This document shows, in pieces, positions 1-9,873 of a DNA stretch of 64,000 bases. Below the pieces are notes generated by a model. That model saw nothing but the letters and a program-made list of their open reading frames with translations, was not told the DNA's origin and ran no database searches. The position numbers and the translations under genes are program-made. How positions within the stretch are numbered: the first letter of the stretch is position 1; every line of letters starts with the position of its first letter. Source of the stretch: Takakia lepidozioides (lineage: Eukaryota; Streptophyta; Takakiopsida; Takakiales; Takakiaceae); NCBI GenBank assembly GCA_030704615.1, contig CM060731.1, positions 44,454,001-44,518,000 of the forward strand, read 5' to 3'.

Positions 1-660
1 ACCACATCTCATTCAGCCATATTATCAAATTGCATGCCATTTGTATCCTTGTAGTTGTACCCAAACTTGGCATACATGTCCACTACGGCAACATTCAGAA
101 TCACATCAAATACAATACTAGCTTTGACGATATTACCCTGGACCTCTGCACCATTTTCAGGGCTGCCAGGCTTGCATTTGACATACATATCCACCAAGGC
201 AGTGTTTAGAGACATCTAGTGGTACAATTCCAGCTTTGACAATGTCACCATGGACCGTTGCGTCCTTTCCAAGGCTACTAGGCTCGCATTTGACATACAT
301 GTACACCAAGGGAATGTTTAGAATGACATCAGGTACAATTCCAGCTTTGATGATGTCACCATGAACCTCTTGGCCCCTTCCCAGGGCTTCTAGGCTCACA
401 TATATATTACAAACACAAATGAACATGACCTGGTCTGGCTTCATCTTTTCCCACATCATTTGCTCTTAGGTTTCCAAAGCCTTAATACCACACCCATGCT
501 GCACATACCTTGCAATCATGGCACTCCACAACACCACATCTCATTTAGCCATGTTGTCGAACTCTCCCTTCGCATCAGGCTTGCTGCACCCACATTTGGC
601 ATACATGTCCACCAGGGCAGTGTTCAGAATGACAACTAGTACAATTTCAGCTTTGACGAT
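1..660 (-). pseudogene. PPR protein gene relic (PLS class)
   Basis: On the minus strand, broken frames spell PPR helices of the same type as the gene at 20-21.8 kb. Around 250-450 there is an EVHGDIIKAGIVPDVILN-type segment, and around 500-560 an FDNMA and ARYVQHGCG-type segment. The pieces lie in different frames with stops between them, and only about three repeats are visible. The family binds organellar RNA, one PPR motif per base, usually for editing or splicing. This copy cannot make a protein as written and may continue left of the window. It is a decayed member of the local PPR family. Confidence 0.6.
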
Positions 661-769
661 GGCAAATGGCCAAGAGTTATCCCAATATCCCACTACCAAT
701 GAGTTCAATGCATATCCTTGTCACATTGGCAGTATCATGTCAAAGTCACTCCCAACTACATTCACTCAA

Positions 770-1760
770 CAACTAACTTGCAAAATTCAACATGAAAATT
801 GAGGGCCGATTCTGATTAGAGGGGAAAACAGGGTGAAAATGTGTTGAAGAAGGTGCCTTCATTAGCAGTGCCTGATTTTATCAATTGTGCCGCTGCTGCT
901 GCGGCTTCCAGTTGACCATCTATCCATGCAGGTTTCTTGTATCTATCCTTCCACAGGGAATCATAAGTAACGTGGAGCTTGAAATCCGGCCCTCTTGGTT
1001 GAATCTGGACACACACTCTATCCCTGCTTCTTCAGCTCTCTATGACATTGCAAAAAACAAGCATACATCTTTGCCTTCCTGCTAGCAGTTGACAATGACA
1101 GCCTAGAATTGTTCCAGCAAACACCCCCAACCCTACTTATCAACGAGCAACGAGCTAACTTACAACATTCAATATGCATCTCAGGGCCAAGTCTCGTGAG
1201 AGGGCAAAACAAGCTAAAATAGGTCAAAGAAGAAGGTGCCCACGTTTCTTGTAGTTCTGATCCACTGGGAATCATAGGTAATCTTGTGCTTGATATCCTG
1301 CCCTATTGGATGAATCTGGACCCACACTCTATCCTTGCTCCTTCAGCTATCCCAACCTCTGTACACATCACGCATACATCCTCGCCTTGCTTCGAACGGC
1401 TGACATTGACGGCCTAGATTTGTTCTAGCAAACACCCCAACCCTACTCATAACACACTAGTTCCTATGCTGAATGGCGTCTGCTTCTCTCTGGATTGTAA
1501 CAGGCGTTCACCTTTTTTCCTCGATCGTCCCACCATTGACTGGGGTCGGAAAAATATTCCTTCCACATTTTCTCCTCATCCCTATATGTTCTTGGATACT
1601 TTCCTGTTGCCACATTAGCAGTCACATGCCAAAAAAATTTAGACCGCCATAAATCAACCCAACAAGCTAACTTGTAGAGTTCAACATGGAAATCAGGGTC
1701 GACTCTAATAAGAGGGCAAAACAGGCTGAAATGTGCTGAAGAATGAGCCGTTACCACTTT
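770..1760. repeat. Three imperfect direct repeats of a gene-like segment
   Basis: A block beginning near CTAACTTGCAAAATTCAACATG recurs in diverged form at about 772, 1151 and 1667. The first two copies also share a downstream stretch, at about 927-1085 and 1246-1410, around GAATCATAAGTAA/GAATCATAGGTAA and ACACTCTATCC. Read on the minus strand, the first copy has an open stretch (816-1016) with an alanine run and a CVQIQPRGPDFK-type segment; the second copy is related but frameshifted. The source gene is not recognised. The arrangement suggests local duplication of an exon-containing segment followed by decay. Confidence 0.5.
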
Positions 1761-2085
1761 GTCCTTGACCTCGTGTCATGGCAGCTAGCTTTTCTTTCAA
1801 CCATGGAGGATTCAACCGACCATCAACCCAACTCCTTTACGAGCAAACCTGCTTCCGACTTCAGTGAGAGAAAACAGTGGCAAACAAAGCAAAATTCACA
1901 CATTTGCACAAGGCATGCGCTCCTGCACACCCACTCCATACGCAAGGCCCTGTCCTCTCGCTTGGCTCATACGAGAGGCCTCGCATCATGCCGAGCTGGA
2001 AATGATTTCGCACAGGACGGATTTCTTCATGCCCCGATTCTAGGGTTTGAGTCTCTGTCTGCCCCCTATCCCACCAGCTCCGCTC

Positions 2086-2245
2086 GTCGTCTCTCATGAT
2101 CAGATTCGACCCTAAAACAAAACAAACATAGGTCCGCCCTGTTCGACGTCTCTCATGATCAGACTCGACACTAAAAGAAAGCAAACACAGCTCCGTCCTG
2201 ATTGTCGTCTCTGACGATCAAACTTGACACAAAGAAAACAAACAG
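2086..2245. repeat. About 60-bp tandem repeat, three diverged copies
   Basis: The core CGTCTCTCATGATCAGA followed by TCGAC and an A-rich run occurs at about 2089 and 2148, and in diverged form near 2205. This gives a period near 60 bp. The third copy reads GTCTCTGACGATCAAAC. No gene is visible in it. Confidence 0.6.
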
Positions 2246-4084
2246 ATGGCAGGGGAGACAAAAAAACGCCAAGTCCCCTCTACTCATGACTGGATGGATG
2301 AGAAGACATTACCTTTATCATGGTAATTCCACTGTGGAGCGATTGAGTTAAGAATCTAAGATCGTTATTTTTCAGATATGAGCCAGGCATGAGTCCAGGG
2401 AATTCTTAGGGAACCAGGGAACAGGGAACCAAGACAAGTTATTGAAAATAGATTTTCCCTTGTATTTGTTTTTGTTTTTTGAAGGGTGTTATGTTTAAAG
2501 AGCATGGTTGGTCATATCTTTGTGAAATGAGCTCCGTTTGACGTAGTTTTTGGGGGGATAGCTGCAGAAAGGGGAAATCTACTTACCTAGACCTATACTT
2601 GACCAAAAATCTATAGAAATTTTCTAATGTAAATTAAATCCTCGATAGATGGATGGATTTTGGGTTTTCCATCAATACATCCATCCATTCATTTGTTTTT
2701 CCATTTTTTGGCCATTTTAATTTCATCCATTCATACAAAATAAATCTTTAAATGAGTTTCACTGTCAGTTTATCCAATTGCTGTCAGCTCAGCATTTGCA
2801 TTATCATTTGTTCATACGTTCATCCAGTGCACAAAAGTTATGTTTGATACGTTCATCCAGTAGTTGCCAGCAAGACATTGTGTATCATTCGTTGAGATAA
2901 TACAGTTGTTTTGTTTCACTAACCTTAACCAGCAGTTGATTAGTTTTACTGTTAATCTGCTGGGTCAGTGAAACAGTAGTTAAATAAAAATGCAACCTAA
3001 CAACCCTAAATTCGAGCACATTCATCCTAATTCATCCTAGTTCACTCATCCTAATTCATCCTAATCATTCATTCATCCATTCATTCATTCACAGGGTGTG
3101 GCTTAGTGCCCGCGAGCAATGATATGTTGACACGTCGTCATTTGCAATCACATCTTGCATATATTTCATCCATTTATGTTTGCATTGTCCACGTAGACAC
3201 TCCTTGGGCAACCGGCAATCGCCAGATGCAGTTGTGAATACTGGCAGTCATACATTCCGATGCCCACGTCATCCTGTTGCAATTTGGCTATGACTCCTAG
3301 TCGTATCTACCATCTTCCCCTATATGGTCAAACAAGTTTGACCACAGATCCTGACGTGGCGGAGGTACAAGGTGGCATATACGACTTCTGCTGGTCACAA
3401 ATGGCAACCAGAACTGCCCCCTTGCATTTTGTAGACATATATGCCACGACTGGGCAAATGTGGCAGACGTTAAAGCCGGAATCTGTTGTAGTGCATGCCC
3501 TCCGAGTGTAGAGTCCTGCCATTGGGATGCGTTGGTGAAGTACTGGGATTCCTCCAAGGGCAAGAAAGAGAGTGAGAACATGAAGAGAGCACGATCCAAT
3601 GTTACCAACCCATCGAGGGTTGGAAGAGCAGGGTTGGCTGGATAGGCCCGACGCTTGGTAATATGAATATTGGCACCACATTTTAGTATATGTATGTACA
3701 TATATACACATGTATGTGATGGAGTAGGATACCATCTCTGCCCTGCGAGGTAGTTGCAAACTGTCACTACAGTCATGCCTCTGTAAACACCCCACTTGTT
3801 TGGATGAATAGGGACTATTTTTTTTTTGTTGTGGCCCTGGTAGAAGAAAGAGAGAGCACGAAGTCCAAACATCACTGAGCTGACACACGCATCGAAGGCG
3901 GACAAGGGTTTTGGCTCCCAGTGAATTGGAGGTACAGGTAAATGGCGTGTGGGTATTTTGTTTTGGTTGCATTCATTTTGCTGGAGCAGTAGCCAGGCCA
4001 TGCGGGCTGATTATGTCTCTTTCTTTGGCTGTATAGGGAGGGGGCAGTGCGATGTAGTCTCGACTGTCGTCCCTTGAGGGCAGT
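2246..4084. other. Gene-poor stretch with ATTCATCC-rich tracts
   Basis: Nothing clearly coding was recognised here. Short tandem ATTCATCC/CATCCATT tracts lie at about 2640-2720 and 3010-3095. A 234-codon open frame on the minus strand (3297-4001) overlaps a second long minus frame and has no recognisable domain, so it is treated as chance. The 3' part may hold upstream exons of the gene starting at 4085, because a possible acceptor (GGGCAG) lies just before its ATG. Confidence 0.4.
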
Positions 4085-5294
4085 ATGCTTGCCTTGGCAG
4101 ACGTTCAGATCCCGACGATTGAGGGCGAATTGGCCACTATAAAAGCAGAAGTTGCTAAGGCTTCTGCGGACAAAAGCAAAAAACTGGATGCATTGATGGC
4201 AATGATGTTGGGAATGTCAGCAACCGCCCCTCCTCCAACTACTATCCCAATATGTACTGTTATTGAACCTTGCAATTCCGACGTAGGCTTGGGGGGCAAG
4301 ACTGCTACGGAGAAGGTGGTTTGTGCACCTTCACCCCAACTTATTTTTGTGGTTGTCATCCATTCAGTATTAGTTGACTTTGAAGTTTACTGCTCTGGTA
4401 TGTTTTGCTTGGGTGCAGGGAGAACCTCTTGAGGTTGGGGAAAAGCCAAAGTCGTCTGCCATTGAGGACCTTGTGGTGACCCAAGTAAAATTGGGGCGCA
4501 AGGGAATTCCTGATAAATTGCCACGTAAGAAGGGAGGTGGAGCTGGCGGGACAACAATATTGGCTGTTGGTGAGGACGTCTGCTCCACCGAGAGTGCTGG
4601 TAAGGGTGACAGTAGGGGGTTGGCAGATCAGCATGTGAAGCCAACTTCCCCACAAAAAGAGGTACGCCCTCAAAGACTTTATCTTGATTCCTGTCCTTGG
4701 GCTTTCTATTTTTGACTCTGAAAACATTTCATGAATGATCTATTTATTGGTGTGTGCCATGAATTCTATGCATCAGGTTTGGTAAGACGTACTCATGTAC
4801 TATACCTTGTAGTTTTGTTAGCATGTAGAAGGGGACTAAAGCAGAGGACCCTGCCCCAGCCATCGTGAAGGGAGCTGAGAAGAAGTACATGCGAAAAGGA
4901 GAGCGTGTAACCAGAGCCACTGCTGCCAAAGGCACAAAGTCCTTGACTGATGTCTAGTTTTCAATGTACATGTATGTCTTCATGGGTTGATTTATGTGGT
5001 TTTTATGGTGGGTGCTGTGTGCAGTTTAAGTTGAAGGACAAAATCAGCATGTATGATCCTCATTTACCACGACACAGGGCTGCCAGTGGAATTGTTACTG
5101 GTGTGCCTGACAAAGATACATATCACTGCCGTGTTATACCTGAGGGATTGTGGCAGGTTGAGGTGAATGATATCTATATTGCCAATTGTGTCTTGCCTCA
5201 CCCTAACGAGGAAGAGGTCCCACCGCAAACAATGTTGGAGGATGTCGTCGGTCTGAATTGTCTTTGGCCAGAGAAGAACATGAAGAGGGCTTAG
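4085..5294 (+). CDS. Split gene, CACTA/En-Spm accessory-like protein
   Basis: Four exons can be joined with GT-AG introns, all in phase 0: 4085-4315, 4419-4661, 4829-4951 and 5025-5294. Together they give 288 codons with no stop before the final TAG. The N-terminus is a short helical, coiled-coil-like region (EGELATIKAEVAKA). A lysine-rich middle follows. The last exon (about residues 200-288) has the spacing of a plant transposon-associated domain: A-x-G-x-V, then a V-x-V segment, a paired proline stretch (LPHPNEEEVPP), and VGLNCLWPEK. I know this pattern from proteins next to En/Spm transposases (DUF8039-like); the assignment is from memory. The gene may extend upstream. A CACTA-type element end lies about 0.75 kb downstream. 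Confidence 0.45.
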
Positions 5295-6045
5295 ATTTCG
5301 TTCGCCCGGGCATAGACATTGCTGGCAGTGAGAAGAAGGCAGGAAAGCAGTTCAGTGTTCCTAGCATGCATGCGGAGACACCGTGTAGAAGTTAGGCTCT
5401 TCATTTTATCATGGCTGGATTTTGTTGACAGTGTTCCAGCACTTAACTCTCTGGGATTCTATTCTATTTTGTGGAGCTTGAATCCCCAATGGTACTTCTT
5501 TAAACACTACACTAGTGGTATGTGTTCCTCTAGTCATGTTCATAATCACTTGCACATCACTGTAATAGCGGTATAATTTAAAACTGTGGGAGTAGCCAAA
5601 TGTACACAATTGCCTACATTACCACTAGTATAGTGGTATAAGTAGTAACATATATATTATTGTACTAGTATGAATTCCTCCAGTGGTATTCCTAATCACT
5701 TACACACCACTCTGTTAGTAATCACTCCAATCCATAGTTCCCACTCAGAGAGACACCATGAATGACTCAAATAGCTTACACACCACTCTGTGGGTAATCA
5801 TTCCAATGACTTGCTGAGAGACGTCATCCACTCGAATAACCACTCTGTGAATGATAATGTATATTCTCAGTTTTCATAGAATGACTCTATGAGTCATTTT
5901 TTCAACAAGTGGTTTTGGAAGTTATTGAATTTTTCACTCCATCCATTTCATAGCACTGACACACGACACGTGTCCACGCTGAGAGTGTCGCCACGTGTCG
6001 ACATAATCTCCAATATCATCCACGGACCACCGGCTTACACGTCTC
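5295..6045. other. Non-coding, rich in AGTGGT/ACCACT and AATCACT motifs
   Basis: No coding signal. Diverged direct repeats occur, for example AATCACTTGCACATCACT near 5548, AATCACTTACACACCACTCTG near 5693, and CTTACACACCACTCTG near 5775. They resemble the subterminal motif arrays of CACTA elements and continue into the small element at 6046, so this may be part of a larger related element whose left end is not recognised. Confidence 0.4.
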
Positions 6046-6373
6046 CACTACAAAACGGAAGTGGTTACTTTACCACTATGACACGTCAGTTTACCACTGT
6101 GACACGTCATAAGTGGTTGCTTTATCTCAGTGACACGTCATTGACATGTCACAGTGGTTAATTTACCACTGTGACACGTTAGCTAACAGGTGGACCCGGA
6201 CGTGAGTGGTTCGAACCACTGTCCTTAACCACGGGTACCACGTAATGTCTTTTACCACTAACTTGTCCTAATCCACTGGTTCTTCATCACTTTGGGACCA
6301 GAGTGGTTTAGTGTCTATTACCACTTAAAATGAGTGGTTAACAGAGTGGTTATTCCGCGTTTTTCTTCTAGTG
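6046..6373. mobile_element. Small CACTA-type non-autonomous element
   Basis: The left end reads CACTACAAAACGG. The right end, read on the minus strand, is CACTAGAAGAAAAACGCGG. Both fit the CACTA terminal signature. The 328-bp interior is built from TTACCACTGTGACACGTCA-type repeats in both orientations, as expected for transposase-binding subterminal repeats. The flanking 3-bp target duplication is not clear (CTC left, TCT right), so exact ends are uncertain. Confidence 0.5.
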
Positions 6374-6854
6374 TCTGGGTCCGAAGCCTCAACCTCCAAC
6401 ATGATTATCAGACTTCGAGTAGGCTCCATTTGCTGTCGTACGGGGTCCAGACGAGGAAATACGTGTCGCATTGGTGGCCCATCGTCTCGAGAGCGTCGAC
6501 GTGCTATTGAAGGTCGTGAGAGTCGGAACGGTTGATCTAGTAGTTGGGTAAGTGACAGCTCCAATGTATCCGGTTCCTGTGACTCCATGCTGCCAATACA
6601 AGATGCAAGAGTGATGTAAGTGTAGCTATATATACTGATGTGTGATGGTCCTCCCTCCTTAGCGTGTATCAGGTACACTGAATGTGGAGTCTTTACCTTG
6701 AAGCTAATTTGGCTGACATCATCGTTGTGACGTCTTATTGACGTGTAGCTCGGGGCTTAGCTGGATATCGTTGATGAAACTCTTTGACTTTGTCAGATGC
6801 ATTGGCGAGGTTGGATGAAGGTTTCCATGTTCGTTCGCTGATGTCGTAGCCTTT

Positions 6855-7670
6855 TCAATGTACAAAATATTCAAGACGTTTATACTTGATGCGAGAGTCT
6901 AGGACTTCGTTGCCTTCATACTCGATTTTCTGATTGACTTTGATTGATGGAGGTAGTATGGAGATTCTCCCCGGAATATTCGATGGATGATACAACTCCA
7001 ATAATGAAACATGAAAGATTGGATGGATGCGCATACTTCGTGGGAGTTCAAGCCGAAAACTGACCGGATTTATTTGTCGAATAATTTTGAATGGTCCCAG
7101 GCGTTGATAATCCAACTTCCTTGATAGTTGCGAGGTTTGTATGTCCCGTCGAAGAAACCACACACAATCTCCGACCTTGAACTGGGGTTGGAGTTGACGA
7201 TGTTGATCTGCATACTCCGTGTATTATTTTTGAGCTTCTGCAAGGTGGAATGTAAGCTCCATGTGCATCGTAGCAAGATGAGTATCAAGGTTTTCTGCAG
7301 CAGGGCTTCTAACAGTCTTCATGTGGAAAGGGTTTGCTCGAGGATGATGACCATAATTGGAGAAAAATGGAGTTTGTTTGGTTGAAGAATGTATAGTGTT
7401 GTTGTAGGCAAACTCAGTCAATGACAGAAGGTCCGTCCAATTATCTTGGTGATAATTTATCGTACAGCGAAGACACTGCTTTAAAATCTGGTTTACGCGT
7501 TCGGTTTGACCATCAGTCTGTGGATGATTAGCTGTAGAGAGGTTGATCTTGGTATCCAATATGTGAAATAATCCCCTCCAGAAATTTGATATGAACTGTG
7601 GTCCTCGATCAGATACGATGTCTTTCTGGAGTCCGTGAATGCGGTAGATATTATTGTAGTAGACTTCCAA
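6855..7670 (-). pseudogene. Gypsy integrase core and C-terminal domain
   Basis: The segment 7224-7670 encodes an integrase core with VSDRGPQFISNFW (second catalytic Asp) and NHPQTDGQTERVNQ (catalytic Glu in the QTERVN context). The segment 6855-7163, in another frame, encodes the downstream part with KLDYQRLGPFKI and LPRSMRIHPIFHVSLLELYH, typical of Tf1/sushi-type chromovirus integrase tails, ending at a TGA after KRLEYFVH. The first catalytic Asp and the zinc-binding part are missing because the sequence is cut near 7670. A frameshift separates the two segments. This is an integrase remnant with no function expected. Confidence 0.75.
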
Positions 7671-8345
7671 ATCATAGACTTCCCCATCAACGAATATTCG
7701 TATGCACTCCTATTAGGGAGGCCATGGTTGGTTCAGTCCAGGGCACGAATGGACTGGGGGGCAGGCACCATTACTTATGGGGTAAGACCTTATACTACTA
7801 CTGTTGCATTTCTTTCTGGAGCACCTCACGAAGAAATGGATAAGGATGAGCTCAGCATGATTGGCTCTAAAGAGAAGTCTGCAGACTTGAGTGAGGAGGA
7901 TTTGTGGTTAGAGGGAGAGCTCCTCCCCACCTCATACGCCTACCGAGTTTTAGCAACAACTACTGTGCCTCACAAGGAGGTTAAGTGAAGAAATGTAGGA
8001 CTAGAGGACGCAGTTAAGTTTCTAAGATCGGGATTGTATGAATGCGAGTCTGATGCAGACTGCATCGCCTGGTTGTTCAGAGAAAACCAAGGCAGGGAAG
8101 TGATGGTACACTCGGTATCAACCGAGGCACTTCCGGAGATCGAGTCATTGACCGAACTTTTTTCCACATCCGCCGAACGGGTTGGTCTGCAAGAACAGGA
8201 GATTCCTCAGGAGGAAAACAACGAGATTTTGGATATGGGAATTGTAGAGGAGGTCGACCTAATCTTCTCTTGTTGGGGCAGTTTAATGCTATATGATCTT
8301 CTTTTCTGCAATAGAGACATAATCCATTCGAGCGTCGTCTTTGTT
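7668..8345 (+). mobile_element. Fragment of a second gypsy element, opposite strand
   Basis: On the plus strand the sequence encodes PINEYSYALLLGRPWLVQSR followed by an acidic linker. This matches the end of the retropepsin region and the spacer before reverse transcriptase in plant gypsy elements. One TGA at 7986-7988 interrupts it and the same frame then continues to 8360. It has no detectable RT and no LTR. Its position between gag and integrase of the minus-strand element suggests a nested insertion or rearrangement. The 3' limit is approximate. Confidence 0.6.
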
Positions 8346-8445
8346 TTTTTTGTGGCTTGAATCGGACAGTATCAATCTACATAGGATCACTACCGAATGT
8401 CTGATAGATCGTTGTGTTTGGTGCCGTAGTAGTAGCGGCATGATG

Positions 8446-9222
8446 CGTCGTCAACTATCCAGATCGCTTCTCTTGACGTCTTTCGAACAAACGATTATCG
8501 CATACAATAACTTGGGTGATGAATTCACTCAGTATGCTTACGTTTGGCATTGTTAGCAACAAATCTTTTACATCCTCTTTTAGTCCACATCGAAACTGAC
8601 TAATGATGCTCTTTTCATTCAAGTCGAGGTCGTACGCAAGTTATCGAAATTCGGCAGCATAAACGGAAGCAGGACGTGCTCCTTATCGAAGATTTCGCAT
8701 ATTTGTCTCTACAACTCTCTCTCTATCATTCTCTCCAAACGTTGCAGTGAACTCGGACATGAATGCTTCAAAATAGTATAGTAAATGCGAATTGTTTTCA
8801 AATAGCGGTGCAAACTAAGATATGACAGTGCCTGATAAAAGGGTGCCCACGAATCCCACTTGAATACCTTCATCGGGGTAGCGTTGTGGATGTAGTCGTA
8901 TGAACAATCATACTTGTTGAACAAATTCGCGAAATCTTGATTTCGTCCCATCAAATTTCTCGAGCATGCTGATCTTTGGTTCTCTCGTAATCTGTTGAAG
9001 ATGAACCGTTGCAGTAGGAGCTGTTGCAGTAAAGATTCGTATGGCTGAAGATCCATTGTTTGACTCCTTTAACTCTGAAAATTGTTGTTGCAAATTGTGG
9101 AGAGTGTTGCCAAGATCTTGAGACTGATCAGCTTGTAATTGGGCGGTAGAGATACGAAGTTCTTGCATCTGGAGCTGAAGACTCTTCAATGTGGCGACCA
9201 TTTCCGCAAATGTGTCTTCCAT
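8446..9222 (-). pseudogene. Gypsy gag (capsid) gene, broken
   Basis: The reading frame starts MEDTFAEMVATLKSLQLQMQ, a coiled-coil N-terminus, and continues with LEKFDGTKSRFREFVQQV. After a TGA (8908-8910) the same frame spells IRLHPQRYPDE, then FVGTLLSGT. A TAG (8815-8817) precedes FAPLFE, and a TAA (8641-8643) precedes a further conserved stretch (NEKSIISQFRCGLKEDV). All three stops are in one frame with no frameshift to about 8450. Family comparison suggests the stops replaced Arg, Trp and Gln codons by C-to-T change. The capsid protein would package element RNA; this copy is inactive. Confidence 0.7.
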
Positions 9223-9260
9223 CTTAACTAACTAAGGAACAAACTTCAGTCTCGCCAAAT

Positions 9261-9873
9261 TGTCAAGGACGAGAACATGACTGAACACAAATAAGAGATC
9301 AGACTAGAGGTACAAGACTAGACAAGAAGTCAAGGTCGGCATGACCGAATGCATGATGAGTAAACATGAATCAAGATGATCTTTATAACAATGGACAAGA
9401 GTACAAGATACTGGAACTCGACTTGAATACTGGAATGCTGGAAACTAGTCTAGAGTGCTAGATACTGGAAACTGGGCTAGAATACTGGAAATTGAACTGG
9501 AGTACTGGAACTGGAAACAAGAGTAGCTTGAACTTGTGTTGGCGAGACTGAAGAGTGTCTAGTCTCGCCTCCTATATACTGGCTACTAGGAAGTTCCCTA
9601 AGTAGCTTTCCCAATGAAGGTTTCTTGATGGAGAAGTTTCTTTAAATAAAGGAGGTATCTTGATGGAGAAGTTTATTCCAAATGAAGCTTCTTGAGCAGT
9701 TTCCCAAGTTACTCTCGGTAATTTGTTATACTCCTGGTAACTTGGTAACTAATGATAACTCATGGTAGATCATGAAAAAAAAAACAGTAAATCATAGTAA
9801 CTTTCGGTAACATGGTAACTTGGTAACTTCTGGTTTTATTCCTGGTAAGTTCCTCTGGGCTGTGTCCGTAACA
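9261..9873 (-). repeat. Probable 5' LTR of the gypsy element
   Basis: Read on the minus strand the block starts TGTTACGGACACAGCCC and ends in TTGACA. It is about 613 bp with TGT...ACA ends, directly upstream of gag, followed by ATTTGGCGAGACTG, which may be the primer-binding site. The interior contains many TACTGGAA and GGTAACTTGGTAACTT repeats. No partner LTR is present in the window, so the limits are inferred from one copy. Confidence 0.55.

Larger units (their letters stand above)
6855..9873 (-). mobile_element. Decayed Ty3/gypsy chromovirus-like retrotransposon
   Basis: Read on the minus strand the order is a probable 5' LTR (9873 to 9261), gag (9222 to about 8450), then integrase and a C-terminal chromodomain-like region (7670 to 6855). 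Protease, reverse transcriptase and RNase H are missing. A plus-strand fragment of a different gypsy element sits between about 7668 and 8345, suggesting insertion plus deletion. No second LTR was found below 6855. The element cannot move on its own. Confidence 0.7.

Noticed and set aside
3297-4001. A 234-codon open frame on the minus strand
   Set aside because: No domain is recognised, a second long minus frame overlaps most of it, and composition is not protein-like.
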